A stretch of 64,000 nucleotides of DNA, taken from assembly GCF_017876625.1 (NCBI RefSeq), contig NZ_JAGIOH010000001.1:1054001-1118000 (forward strand). The letters are read 5' to 3'. Source of the stretch: Streptomyces syringium (GTDB taxonomy: Bacteria; Actinomycetota; Actinomycetes; Streptomycetales; Streptomycetaceae). Position 1 is the first letter of the stretch. Every line of letters starts with the position of its first letter. The notes beneath the pieces were generated by a model. It ran no database searches. It had not been told where the DNA came from and saw only the letters and a list, made by a program, of their open reading frames with translations. Below, piece after piece: positions 44,620 to 54,628 of the stretch. The translations under genes and the position numbers were made by a program.

Positions 44620-45518
44620 ACACCGAGGCCCTGCTGAGCGACCTGCGCCGGCAGCTGCACGACGGCGGTCTGCACGGCTGCCTGCTCGTACGGGATCTGC
44701 ACACCGGCGACGAGCTGGGGATCGAGCCGGACACTCCGCTGCCCTCCGCGTCCCTGGTCAAGGTTCCGCTCGCGCTGGCGACGGCGGAACGCATCCGGCG
44801 GGGCGAACTCGACGGGGCCACAACGCTCGACGTGCGACCCGGGCGGATCACCACGCCCGGCCCCACCGGGCTGAGCCGCTTCCGCCACCCCGCCCGGATC
44901 GCCATCGACGACCTGCTCTACCTGAGCACCTGCCTGAGCGACGGAACGGCCGCCGACACACTGTTCGGCCTCACCCCGCCCGCCCAGGTCGCCGACATCC
45001 TCCACGAGCTCGGCATCCGTGGCATCACCGTCCGCCACACCATCCACGAGCTCTCCGACACCCCCGCGGAGCGCCTCGACGCCAGCGAAGCCCACCTCGC
45101 GCACGCCTTGGCCATAGACGCCGGCACCAGCGGCCGCGGGCACCGGGTCCCCCAGCTCGACACCACACGCGCCAACACCGGCAGCGCACGTGCCTGGGTC
45201 GAACTGCTCCAAGCCCTGTGGGCACCGTCGAAGATCCACCCCGCGGTGGCCGAGCGGGTACGCGACCTCCTGGCGCACAACGTGCTCCGGCAACGCCTCG
45301 CCCCGGACTTCAGCTCCGACGCCACCACCTGGTCCTCCAAGACCGGCACCCTCCTCAACCTCCGCCATGAGATCGGTGTCGTCGAGCACTCCGACGGTCA
45401 GGCCTACGCCATCGCCGTCCTCACCGAGTCAGCCGTCCCGGCCGACTCCCAGCCCGGCGCCGAAGCCCTCATGGCACAGGTCGCCCGAACCCTGCGTGAC
45501 CACCTACGGAACTACTGA
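44616..45518 (+). CDS. BlaB-like penicillin-recognising serine protein
   Basis: A 300-residue protein with a beta-lactamase fold but no signal peptide. SLVK at 46-49 is the SxxK motif, a SDG triad stands where class A enzymes have SDN, and KTG is present in SSKTGTLLN. The catalytic Glu of the class A omega loop (ExxLN) is not seen, so efficient hydrolysis is unlikely. In S. cacaoi the equivalent BlaB is needed for beta-lactamase regulation and is thought to act as a cytoplasmic sensor. The GTG start is coupled to the LysR gene (GTGA overlap). Confidence 0.85.
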   Translation: MNTEALLSDLRRQLHDGGLHGCLLVRDLHTGDELGIEPDTPLPSASLVKVPLALATAERIRRGELDGATTLDVRPGRITTPGPTGLSRFRHPARIAIDDLLYLSTCLSDGTAADTLFGLTPPAQVADILHELGIRGITVRHTIHELSDTPAERLDASEAHLAHALAIDAGTSGRGHRVPQLDTTRANTGSARAWVELLQALWAPSKIHPAVAERVRDLLAHNVLRQRLAPDFSSDATTWSSKTGTLLNLRHEIGVVEHSDGQAYAIAVLTESAVPADSQPGAEALMAQVARTLRDHLRNY

Positions 45519-45540
45519 CAAGCATGAGGGCTGGGCGGAG

Positions 45541-46266
45541 TCATCGTCGCGGGGTGGGGAGGCTGGAGGTGGCGATCCGGCCCAGGAGAGTGGCAAGTCG
45601 CCGGGGCATGGAGAGGAACGGCGAGTGGCCGCTCGGCAGCCGGTGGACGGAATCGGCGCGCGTGGCGAGCTCCTGTTGCCGGGACGGCACGAGCGCCTGG
45701 TCGCGGTCGCAGACTACGTAGCTGGAGGGCACGGTGCGCCATCCTGCCGTGGTCACCCGCTCGGTGAAGGACCGGACGCTCTGCGGGCGCAGCCGGGCCA
45801 CGGCGCGGTCGGCATCGGCCTCGGGCACGTCGTCGAAGAGTATCCGCCGGGCATCCTCGTACGGCGGGGCGTGGCCCGTGCCGTCGTCCGGCACGGGCGC
45901 TCCGAGGAACGTGAACATGCTCTCACCCACGTCCAGTTGGAATCCGGCGAGGTACACCACCCCCACCACGTTCGCGGCATCTGCGATGGCCTCCGTGGCG
46001 GGGACGCCTCCGTAGGAGTGGGCGACCACCACCACCGGGCCGTCGATGCGCCGGAGGCTGTCCCGGATGGCGTCCGCGTCGTCCAGCATGCCCACCGGGC
46101 GGGCGCCGTCGTACCGGCCGGCCGGAGGACTGGCGCTGGGCAGGTCGACGGCGTCGGACCGCCAACCCTCGGCGTCGAGCGCGGTGCGTACGGAGTCCCA
46201 GCACCAGGCTCCGTGCCAGGCTCCGTGGACCAGCAGGAAGGCCGGCCGGTCGGTGTCGACGTTCAT
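45541..46266 (-). CDS. Alpha/beta hydrolase (EstC/MenH-like small esterase)
   Basis: A 241-residue cytoplasmic hydrolase. VHGAWHGAWCW near the N-terminus is the oxyanion region, VVVAHSYGGVPATEA is the nucleophile elbow with Ser of HSYGG, YVVCDRDQAL carries the acid, and RLPSGHSPFLS the His. This set is typical of the plant hydroxynitrile lyase/methylesterase-like family common in Streptomyces. GGAGGT before ATG 46266 fixes the start. It is convergent with the BlaB-like gene (23 bases apart). Confidence 0.87.
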   Translation of the reverse strand: MNVDTDRPAFLLVHGAWHGAWCWDSVRTALDAEGWRSDAVDLPSASPPAGRYDGARPVGMLDDADAIRDSLRRIDGPVVVVAHSYGGVPATEAIADAANVVGVVYLAGFQLDVGESMFTFLGAPVPDDGTGHAPPYEDARRILFDDVPEADADRAVARLRPQSVRSFTERVTTAGWRTVPSSYVVCDRDQALVPSRQQELATRADSVHRLPSGHSPFLSMPRRLATLLGRIATSSLPTPRR

Positions 46267-46985
46267 GTGCGGTACCTCCGTTGTCCGAGCCGCGGGCGGG
46301 GAGACCGCGGCGCGAAGCGGCCGCCCCGCCCGTGGTCGCGGGCCGAGTGACCGCACTCACGACTCCCGACGATACTGCGCGGTCCCTGCACCAACAGCGG
46401 CCTACAGACGCATCCCGAGCCACAGGCGTCCGTCGCGCCCGGTTGTGCAGGCAACAAGCATGTAGGCATGTACTAGGGAGTGGTTGGGGGAACGGTGCGT
46501 CGGGCCGGATGCCTCCTGGTGATCAGAAGACGCTCGCTGGCACCGAGTGGCCGGCGCCCCCGCGCCTGCTCTCAGGCCACTTCCCCGCTCCGGCGGATCG
46601 CTCTCCGGCACCCCGACGCCGTGACCGCCACCATGACGCGGGCTGGAAACGCACCATCGAGGCCGCACATCTCATGGAAGGCCCCCGGCTCCCACGCCGC
46701 AGGCGTACAGTTCGGCGCTTTCGCTGCCCAGCAGACCAACAGCCCTCTTTCCACAGCCGAACTGACTCCCTCACTCGGCACCGGTCTCGTCGCGAACCTC
46801 GCGCCAGGGACCCGGGGAGCGTTGCCGCATCGTGTTCCCCCGCACTGGACCGGGGCGGAAGCACGGCCGGATACCGACCTCTGTGACGGGTTGGCCGGTT
46901 TTGAAGCCGTGGTGTTGCCGGGGCGTTAACTCGGAGACAGGATCACTGCTCGTATCAACCTGATTACTCATCCAGGAGCCGAGAA
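46267..46985. other. Gene-poor region
   Basis: A 719-base gap with no confident gene. Two direct copies of GCATGTAS stand side by side at 46458-46473 within a short AT-richer patch about 190 bases upstream of the alpha/beta hydrolase start and could be an operator. Several ORFs up to about 150 codons cross the region but have poor starts and no family match. Part may be decayed coding DNA. Confidence 0.4.
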
Positions 46986-47462
46986 GTGATACGCCGAACC
47001 GCTCTCCGCGCCCTCACCACCGTCGCCGTGGCCTCCGCCGTCACCCTGCCCCTCATCGAGGGAGCCCGGGCGGTCGCCCCCGCGACCGCTGCCACCGGGG
47101 CCGCGATCAAGGCGGACGACGACAATCCCTTCCGCTGGATGGAACTGGACGGCCTGCGGGCCGACTTCCAGTTCATGTGTCCCGCGGGCCACTGCGTGGG
47201 CTTCTGGTCCCTGGTCCTGACCGACGACGTCGCACAGCAGAGGTTCGAAGGCGGCAAGTTCTTCGTCTACGCCCCGGCCACGGGTGAGTTCAGCTTCTTC
47301 CTCGGCACGGACATCGCCGTACGCACGGTCGGCAACGCCAGGCAGGTCCGCCTGGCGGACACGGAGTTCATGCGCTCCCACCCACGTGTCGAGGTTCGAT
47401 ACGGCGCCCCCGACCAACCAGGCCGGGCCCGCGTCGTCGCCTCGGCGACGACGCTGATGTAG
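46986..47462 (+). CDS. Small secreted protein upstream of transglutaminase
   Basis: A 158-residue exported protein (signal peptide about 1-36, ending ATAATG). The mature part has WMELDGLRADFQFMCPAGHCVGFWSLVLTDD with two Cys six residues apart, then EFSFFLGTDIAVRTVG; it looks beta-rich. I do not recognise the family. GTG 46986 follows CAGGAG. It lies 277 bases before the transglutaminase gene on the same strand, so a functional link is possible but unproven. Confidence 0.68.
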   Translation: MIRRTALRALTTVAVASAVTLPLIEGARAVAPATAATGAAIKADDDNPFRWMELDGLRADFQFMCPAGHCVGFWSLVLTDDVAQQRFEGGKFFVYAPATGEFSFFLGTDIAVRTVGNARQVRLADTEFMRSHPRVEVRYGAPDQPGRARVVASATTLM

Positions 47463-47739
47463 CGAGCCGGCAGCCCTGCCGGGGCGGACGACCGAGTCAC
47501 GCCCGGACCGCCCTGCGGCCACCACGGTGGCACCCGGCCACCACACCGCGCCACCACCGCCATGTCCCGCAATTCACTGCGCCTCCGTCCGCCTCGCGGC
47601 GACGGCCTTCCTGCCCACCGGCGTAGCGACGCGGCCTTGGCGCCGAGCGGCACTCGCCGCAAACCCTCCGTTGCGCCGTGCTCTCGCATGCCCGCGCATG
47701 TCCTCGCTTCACGAGTTTCACCACAAGGGAGTAATTGCC

Positions 47740-48969
47740 ATGTACAAACGTCGGAGAATTCTAGCCTTCGCCACTGTGGGTGCGGTCATGTGCACCGGTG
47801 GGTTCATGCCGTCGGCCAGCCAGGCCGCCGACAGCGGCGACGCGGGAAAGAAGAATTCCTACGCCGAAACGCACCACCTGACGGCGGATGACGTCGAGAA
47901 CATCAACGCACTGAACGAAAGAGCGCTGGCTCTGGGCCGACCGAGCGCCGGCCCGCCCTTCCGTACCCCCGACTCCGCCGGCGACAGAGTGATCCCTCCC
48001 GCCGAGCCGCTCGACAGGATGCCTGACGCGTACCAGCCCTCGGGGGGCAGAGCCACCACGGTCGTCAACAACTACATACGCAAGTGGCAGCAGGTCTACA
48101 GCCACCGCGACGGCAAGAAGCAGCAAATGACCGAAGAGCAGCGGGACAAGCTGTCCTACGGTTGCGTTGGCGTCACCTGGGTCAATTCGGGTCCCTACCC
48201 GACGAACAAGTTGGCGTTCGCGTACTTCGACGAGAACAAGTACAAGAACGACCTGGAGAACACCAGGCCCCGGCCCAATGAAACGCGCGCGGAGTTCGAG
48301 GGCCGCATCGCCAAGGCCAGTTTCGACGAGAGGAAGGGTTTCAAGCGGGCTCGCGATGTGGCGTCCGTCATGAACAAGGCCCTGGAAAGCGCCCACGACG
48401 AGGGGGCCTACATCGAGAACCTCAAGAAGGAGCTCGCGAACAACAATGACGCGCTGCGCTACGAGGACAGTCACTCGAACTTCTACTCGGCGCTGAGGGA
48501 CACGCCGTCCTTCAAGGAAAGGTACGGGGGGAACAGCGACCCGTCCAAGATGAAGGCGGTGATCTACTCGAAGCACTTCTGGAGCGGTCAGGACCGGTGG
48601 GGCTCCTCCGACAAGAGGAAGTACGGCGACCCGGAAGCCTTCCGCCCCGCCCCCGGCACCGGCCTGGTCGACATGTCGAAGGACAGAAGCATTCCGCGCA
48701 GCCCCACCAATCCCGGCGGAGGTTACGTCAACTTCGACTACGGCTGGTTCGGGGCACAAACGGACGCGGACGCGGACAAGACCACATGGACCCACGGCGA
48801 CCACTATCACGCACCCGATAGCGACCTGGGGCCCATGCACGTATACGAGAGCAAGTTCCGGAACTGGTCTGCCGGGTACTCGGACTTCGACCGGGGAACC
48901 TACGCGATCACGTTCATACCCAAGAGCTGGAACACCGCTCCCGACAAGATGACGCAAGGCTGGCCGTAG
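47740..48969 (+). CDS. Microbial protein-glutamine gamma-glutamyltransferase (transglutaminase) zymogen
   Basis: A 409-residue pre-pro-enzyme that cross-links Gln and Lys side chains outside the cell. Signal peptide about 1-30; pro-region about 31-77 (YAETHHLTADDVENINALNE), which blocks the active site. The mature enzyme starts near Asp78 (DSAGDRVIPPAEPLDRMPD). Catalytic Cys142 lies in SYGCVGVTWVNS; the Asp and His follow in NFDYGWFG and THGDHYHAP. It is near-identical in layout to the S. mobaraensis enzyme. AAGGGAG precedes the ATG, and a strong terminator follows the gene. Activation needs removal of the pro-peptide by secreted proteases and a tripeptidyl aminopeptidase; a Tap-like gene occurs at 23.3 kb. 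Confidence 0.95.
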   Translation: MYKRRRILAFATVGAVMCTGGFMPSASQAADSGDAGKKNSYAETHHLTADDVENINALNERALALGRPSAGPPFRTPDSAGDRVIPPAEPLDRMPDAYQPSGGRATTVVNNYIRKWQQVYSHRDGKKQQMTEEQRDKLSYGCVGVTWVNSGPYPTNKLAFAYFDENKYKNDLENTRPRPNETRAEFEGRIAKASFDERKGFKRARDVASVMNKALESAHDEGAYIENLKKELANNNDALRYEDSHSNFYSALRDTPSFKERYGGNSDPSKMKAVIYSKHFWSGQDRWGSSDKRKYGDPEAFRPAPGTGLVDMSKDRSIPRSPTNPGGGYVNFDYGWFGAQTDADADKTTWTHGDHYHAPDSDLGPMHVYESKFRNWSAGYSDFDRGTYAITFIPKSWNTAPDKMTQGWP

Positions 48970-48977
48970 CAGGGCCA

Positions 48978-49014
48978 GGGAGGAGAGCCGGGGCCGCCTC
49001 CCGGCTCTCCTCCC
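48978..49014 (+). terminator. Terminator of the transglutaminase gene
   Basis: A perfect 15-bp stem (48978-48992 with 49000-49014) and a 7-base loop start 9 bases after the stop at 48969. Confidence 0.8.
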
Positions 49015-49222
49015 GCACACGGGGGGCAGGGAACCCCCGTCGACTTCGCGAAGGACACCAACTCCGCGCCGGGGCAGTACGACCATGCTCTGTCACACCT
49101 ACCACCGCTGGAGCGCTCTGGTGGACAGCTGCCGGCAGAATCCCTGGATTGCCGGTGAGCTCGTGTCAGTGCCGTATGGCAAGGTCTCTCGCACGAACAC
49201 GGAACGGAACGAGGAGTTCGGG

Positions 49223-50302
49223 ATGATCGGGGCCTGGGACACAGTGCGAGTGGTGGAGCTGGCACGACGGCTGCGGGAAGCGGAGACCGGCGGCTGGAGC
49301 GGGCCGGCGCTGCGGGCAGTGGTTGAGGGCCTCGGCTGGCAGTGGCAAGAGGGCACCTCCGGACCGCGGCTGGTGACGGGGCCGGCGCCTGACGCCTCCC
49401 CTCGGTGGACGCCCCGGCTGCGCCCGGTGGACCGCTTCGAGAAGGACTACGTGCACGGCGGCGAGGAGTACGTCGGACTGTATGTGCCCGTCGCGTTGCC
49501 CGAGGGCGGTGCCGCGGGGAAGGCGGCGGCCTTCCGGGCGGTCGCCGAGGTGCTGACGCAGGAGTTCGGTCCGGCTTCCATCATGGGCGCGTACGGCGAC
49601 CCCGGGCCGTTCTACGACTCCGCCCCGCTGTGGGGCAGTCCCTTCCTTCGCTGGCGTGAGCGCGAGAACACGCTGGAGCTGCACGCCGGCGAGCACGGCC
49701 CGGAGCTGCTGCTCCAGCCGACCGACCCGGTGGAGAACTGGTTCTGGCGGCAGGGGCACGGTGAGCACTACGCCCTCGGCGGGTTCTTCGGCAGCCGCCG
49801 CGATCCCGCCAACGCGGGCCTGGGCTTCCCGGGACGCTGGCGCACCGACGACTGGGACGTCTTCACCCACACCCTCGGCGATTTCCTCGACACGCTCCCC
49901 GCCGAGACGCACGCTCTCGGCATCGAGCTTGACTTCGGCTTCCACGCTCTGGTGCCCGGTACCTACGGCCCGATCCTGTTCCACCTCCTCTGCGGCGACC
50001 GACTGGAGATCATCTACGACCCGGAGCGACTCGGAGAGGGCGTCACCGATCCGGCCTCCTTCGGCTGGATCCCGCAGGCCACCCGCCCCGCCGCCCTGGA
50101 CCACTGGCTCGAGGCCCCTTACCACTCGGGGGACTTCGGCATCGGCGAGGTGGACGGCCGCCGACTGGCCCGCATGATGGTCGCCACCCTGCGCGACCTG
50201 GGCGTCTCCTCTCCGAAGGACCTCAGCTTGACCGACCACGCACAGAGCGTCGGGGACTACCACGTCGACTACTACGGCCTCACCCTGCAGGAGAACCCCT
50301 AG
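49223..50302 (+). CDS. Hypothetical cytoplasmic protein, 359 residues
   Basis: A 359-residue soluble protein rich in Trp, Phe and acidic residues, with no signal peptide. Visible segments include LGWQWQEGTSGPRLVTG, the FGPASIMGAYGDPGPFYD region, NTLELHAGEHGPELLLQPTDPVENWFWR, and ENP at the end. I cannot assign a domain. ATG 49223 is chosen because AGGAG lies 6 bases upstream; the frame is open from 49085. Codon use is typical of the genome, so the gene is probably functional. Confidence 0.75.
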   Translation: MIGAWDTVRVVELARRLREAETGGWSGPALRAVVEGLGWQWQEGTSGPRLVTGPAPDASPRWTPRLRPVDRFEKDYVHGGEEYVGLYVPVALPEGGAAGKAAAFRAVAEVLTQEFGPASIMGAYGDPGPFYDSAPLWGSPFLRWRERENTLELHAGEHGPELLLQPTDPVENWFWRQGHGEHYALGGFFGSRRDPANAGLGFPGRWRTDDWDVFTHTLGDFLDTLPAETHALGIELDFGFHALVPGTYGPILFHLLCGDRLEIIYDPERLGEGVTDPASFGWIPQATRPAALDHWLEAPYHSGDFGIGEVDGRRLARMMVATLRDLGVSSPKDLSLTDHAQSVGDYHVDYYGLTLQENP

Positions 50303-50390
50303 TCAGGGCCTGATGGCCCTTTCGCTTGCCGAACCGGGCGGCCATGACCCGGTGGGCTGGAGCAGGCCCTCGCCGTGAGGGCCCCGGGCG

Positions 50391-52262
50391 TCACTCCCCC
50401 GTCTCGTCGGGCCCGGAGGACGCGTCGAAGGGTGCGAAGAACCAGCGCTGGGAGGCGCGGCCGCGTTCGCACTGATTGACGTTGACGATGTCCGAGCCGG
50501 TGTGGGCGGCCAGCTGGTCCAGGTCCAGGCAAGGCTCACTACCGAGGACGCGCTGTTCGCTGCGGAGCCGGAAGGTGTTCTCGGCGGCCGGCTCCACGTG
50601 CCAGGTCTGGGCGCGGGAGCCGTTGCAGGCCCGCAGGTCGAGGCCGCGCAGCCCGGAGTTCGGGACGTTCGCGTCCGTCTCGATGCAGAGGCCGGTCGCC
50701 GCGTCACGCATGCGCAGCCGCTCGGCGCCGACCCATTCGGGGATCCACTTCTCCTCGTTGGGCCTGGGCTTGGTGTGGTGCGGGTGGGCGCGCACGCGGG
50801 TGCCGGTGAGCCCGCGGGGTTCGCCGGCCAGCATCCGGCCGGTGCGGACGTTCTCGAGCCCGAAGGGGCCGGGGTGGGCGATGGACATGTCGCCCGCGAA
50901 GAAGTTGGCCCTGGGGTGGGCGTCGGCGGGGGGACCGAGGAACCAGTGCTGGTTGTCCTTCGCCTTGCAGGGGTTCAGCTCGAGGCCGTAGAGGTCACGC
51001 GGGCTGGTCGCCGTGCCCGCGTCCAGGCAGAGACCGAGCGGGATGTTGCGGATCTGGTACTGCTCGTTGCCGAACGAGAGCAGCCGCCAGCGTTGGAGGC
51101 TGCTCTTTCCGCAGTCGAACATGAGGGGCTTGCCGTGGTCCCGGCGGTCCAGCAGGCTGCTGAGGCACCTGCCCTTGGGGAGCCGGATGCGGACGGCTTC
51201 GGTCCCGTTGAATTCGAGGTCCCAGCGCTGGGCGAATCCTCCGTTGCGCTGGTTGGTGAGGGCGGGCACGCCGTTGAGCGCGCCGCCGCCCAGGGCCTCC
51301 AGCGTCCCGCCGCTCTGCATGTTCTCGATGTGGCGGGGGCTGGTGAACAGGGGCTGCGGCTCGCCGCCCGCTCGCATGCCGCCGACGGCGACGGCGACGG
51401 CGACGGCCCAATGGTCCCCAGAAGCGCCGTTGAGCCGCCGTCTCGGGTGGTTCGGGATATTGACGGACGCCACCACGTAGTCCAGCTCGCGGCGGCCCTC
51501 GTGGGTGGGCAGACCGGTGGCGTAGGTGTGGGCGCCGGGCGGCAGTGCGAAGTTGCCCGGCTCGTTGTTGAAGTCGGCCCCGACGGTCCACGACCGGCCG
51601 GGCGTCCGGTTCACGAAGGCCGCGATGCGGGTGAGTATCACGTCCGACTCGTTGTTCGGGTTGTTCCTGCCGGTGGGCCGGGCATGGAACGTGAAGTACC
51701 AGTCGTCATCGAACCGCACCCCGAGCGCGGCCCGCCCGTCGACGATCGGGCTGGGTATGGCGGTCACCTCGTCCGGTGTGCGCTGCGTGACGACGGCGAC
51801 GTTGTTGCGGCCGCCCTCGTAGCGCCCGCCCATGCGGTCGGTCTGCAGGAAGTAGACCTCGTAGTCCGCGGACCGGTACGTCCAGCGGTGGTGCTGGATG
51901 TATCCCGCCCGGCCGACCTGCGGGAGCCCCGGGACGGGGGTGGTGCCCTGGAACCTGCCGGGCGGCGTCGGACCTGCCTCCTACAGGGTCACGATCTCGG
52001 CGGCCTGGATGTAATTGCCGATCGTGGTCGTCCACTTGCTGTCCTGGCCGCTCGTGGCACCGAGCATGTTGTACGTGATCAGTGGGGTGCTGCGGAGCGG
52101 CGAGGCCTGCGCGGGGACCGCCGGCAGGGCCGTGATGGCCACCGATCCGATGACCGTCACCAGGGTGGTGAGCCAGGCGGCGGGGCGGCGGCGTGGCCTT
52201 CTCCCGGGGGGCGTCGGCGGCTTCGCGCGTTGCTTCGCCAAGGAGCGGATCATTCGCCTCAT
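50391..52262 (-). pseudogene. Secreted CdtB-like nuclease with ricin-type lectin repeats, interrupted by an in-frame TAG
   Basis: One frame runs from ATG 52262 to the stop at 50391 (623 codons) with a single TAG at 51981-51983 (codon 94). Signal peptide/anchor about 28-54. Residues 60-320 match the DNase I-like/CdtB fold: LITYNMLGAT, SKWTTTIGNYIQAAEIVTL, stop, then EAGPTPPG; later VGADFNNE and SGDHWAVA. In relatives the stop position is Gln before the catalytic Glu (LQEAG), so CAG became TAG. The C-terminal half has QxW repeats (QRWDLE, QRWRLL, QHWFLG, QTWHVE, QRWFFA) typical of ricin B lectins. GGGAGAG supports ATG 52262. It is either a nonsense pseudogene or a readthrough gene; downstream codon use is still intact. 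Confidence 0.82.
51981..51983 (-). other. In-frame amber codon
   Basis: TAG on the minus strand at codon 94 of the nuclease-lectin frame. The frame before it (to 52262) and after it (to 50391) is the same, and both flanks match the family without a gap. Confidence 0.85.
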
Positions 52263-52369
52263 GTCTCTATGACTCTCCCGTGCGTTCGAGTGGCGCGCTG
52301 CCGCACACCAAGGCTCGGGCGATCCAACTCACTTTGATATGAGGGCAGTTGGAGGTTCCGCACGCCTGT

Positions 52370-52582
52370 CTACCGGAACCCGGGGCGGCGCTTCCAGGCG
52401 ACCCGTGGAAGAAGGAACGTGTCTTCGGTCACGCCCTGAAGTGGCCGGTCGCAGCCGCGTGAATACATGGGCCTGATCTGGTGTCGGCGCAGGTAACGGC
52501 GGTTGCGGAGAGAGCCGTACGCTTTGTCGCCGCTCAGGTGGTCCGGCCGGGTACGCGGGTGTCCACCAGCCGGACGGGGCAT
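52370..52582 (-). pseudogene. IS5-type transposase fragment
   Basis: The frame encodes GGHPRTRPDHLSGDKAYGSLRNRRYLRRHQI, which matches the DxxxADKAYxSxxxRxxLRxRxI core of IS5-family (DDE) transposases, including the second catalytic Asp. It then runs out of homology. Upstream homology-like residues occur in another frame. There are no terminal repeats and no complete transposase, so it is a decayed remnant. It lies between the interrupted nuclease-lectin gene and htpG. Confidence 0.65.
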
Positions 52583-52633
52583 GCGGATTCGGTCCAGGTC
52601 CCCGGGAGCAGCTGAGGGGCGAAGCCTGGCCGA

Positions 52634-52672
52634 CGGCGGTCTGCCCCCGTCACATCCCGGGGCAGACCGCCG
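52634..52672 (-). terminator. htpG terminator
   Basis: A perfect 14-bp stem (52634-52647 with 52659-52672) and an 11-base loop lie 19 bases after the htpG stop on the minus strand. Confidence 0.75.
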
Positions 52673-52690
52673 ACACTTGGCGCAGCCGAG

Positions 52691-54628
52691 TTACAGCGCG
52701 CGTTCCAGACGGTCCCCCATCAGCTTGACGAACCGGGCCGGTTCCTTCGGCCGGCCGCCCTCGGCGAGCACCGCCAGGCCGTGCAGGAGCTCGGCGGTCT
52801 CGGCGAGCCCCGTGCGGTCCTCGCGCTCGTTGTACGCCTGGTTGAGGCCCTTCACCAGCCGGTGGTCCGGGTTGAGCTCCAGGATCCGCTTGGCGCTGGG
52901 CACCTCCTGGCCCATCGCGCGGTACATGTTCTCCAGCGCCGGGGTCAGGTCGTGCGCGTCGGAGACGACACAGGCGGGAGAGACGGTGAGGCGGGAGGAC
53001 AGGCGCACCTCCTTGACGTCCCCGTCCAGCTGCTCCTTCATCCAGCCGAGCAGCCCGGCGTACTCCTCGGTCTGCTTCTCCCGCTCGCCGTCGGAGGCGT
53101 CCTCGTCCTGGGCGTCGAGGTCGATCCGGCCCTTGGCGACGGACCGCAGCTTCTTGCCCTCGTACTCGCCGACGGCGTCGGCCCACATCTCGTCGACGGG
53201 ATCGGTGAGCAGCAGCACCTCGATGCCCCGGTCCCGGAACGCCTCCATGTGCGGGGAGTTCTCGATGCTCTGCCGGGACTCGCCGGTCAGGTAGTAGATG
53301 TCCTCCTGCCCGTCCTGCATCCGCTCGACGTACTGCTTGAGCGTGGTCGGCTCGGTGTCGTGGTGCGTGCTCGCGAACGACGCGACGGAGAGGAGGAGGT
53401 CGCGGTTTTCCGGGTCGGTGACCAGTCCCTCCTTCAGGACCGCGCCGAACTCCCGCCAGAACGTGGCGTAGCGGTCCTGGTCCTTGGCCATCATTTCCTT
53501 GACCGTGGACAGGACCTTCTTCGTCAGTCGTCGCCGCATCATCTCGATGTGGCGGTCCTGCTGGAGGATCTCGCGGGACACGTTGAGCGAGAGGTCCGCC
53601 GCATCGACGACGCCCTTGACGAAGCGGAGGTACGGCGGCAACAGCGCCTCGCAGTCGTCCATGATGAACACGCGCTTGACGTACAGCTGCACGCCGCGCT
53701 TGGAGTCCCGCGCGAACAGGTCGTGAGGTGCGTGGGCGGGGAGGAAAAGCAGGGCCTGGTACTCGAAGGTGCCCTCCGCCTGGAGCCGGATCGTCTCCAG
53801 CGGGTCGCGCCAGTCATGGCCGATGTGCTTGTAGAGCTCGTGGTACTCGTCGTCGGTCACCTCACCGCGCGGTCGAGCCCACAGCGCCTTCATGGAGTTG
53901 AGCGTTTCGGCTTCGGGCGCCTCGGCTTCGGGCGTCTCGTCGCTCGTGCCGGCTGCGGGGGAGATCTCGGGGCCTACGGGCATCACCATCCGGATGGGCC
54001 AGGTGATGAAGTCCGAGTACCGCTTGATGATCTCCCTGATCTTCCACGGGGAGGTGTAGTCGTGGAGCTGGTTCTCCGGGTCGGCCGGCTTGAGGTGAAG
54101 GGTGACCGAGGTGCCCTGCGGCGCGTCGTCGACCCTCTCCAGCGTGTACGTGCCCTCGCCGCGCGACGTCCAGCGGGTGCCCTGGCTCTCGCCGGCGCGC
54201 CGGGTCACCAGGGTGACCTCGTCCGCCACCATGAAGCCGGCGTAGAACCCGACGCCGAACTGGCCGATGAGCCCCTCCTCTCCGGCCGCGTCCTTGGCCT
54301 CCTGAAGCTCCTGGAGGAACTTGGCGGTGCCCGAGTTGGCGATCGTGCCGATGAGCCGCCCGACCTCGTCGTACGACATGCCGATGCCGTTGTCCTGCAC
54401 CGTGAGGGTGCGGGCGTCCGTGTCGACGTCGATGTCGATGTGCAGATCGGACACGTCGGCATCGAGCGAGTCGTCCCACAGCTTCTCGAGGCGCAGCTTG
54501 TCCAGCGCGTCGGAGGCATTGGAGACGAGCTCTCGCAAGAAGACATCTTTGTTCGAGTAGACCGAGTGGATCATCAGCTGCAGCAGCTGACGGGCCTCCA
54601 CCTGAAACTCAAAGGTTTCAGTCGACAT
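52691..54628 (-). CDS. htpG: Hsp90 chaperone HtpG
   Basis: A 645-residue ATP-dependent chaperone. The N-terminal GHKL ATPase has [12 protein letters not shown] (catalytic Glu), DNGIGM and [12 protein letters not shown] (lid/G-box). The middle domain has [12 protein letters not shown] and [24 protein letters not shown], a core Hsp90 block. A C-terminal dimerisation domain follows. A short Pro/Glu/Ala-rich insertion ([11 protein letters not shown]) lies before the middle domain. ATG 54628 gives the conserved start [27 protein letters not shown]. No HspR-type operator is obvious. Confidence 0.97.

Noticed and set aside
46480..46929. A 149-codon plus-strand ORF in the 46.3-47.0 kb gap
   Set aside because: No usable ribosome-binding site, no family match, and amino-acid composition like translated noncoding DNA.
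52370..52582. Transposase fragment as an active insertion sequence
   Set aside because: Only a short part of the DDE domain is left, with no inverted repeats or full-length frame.
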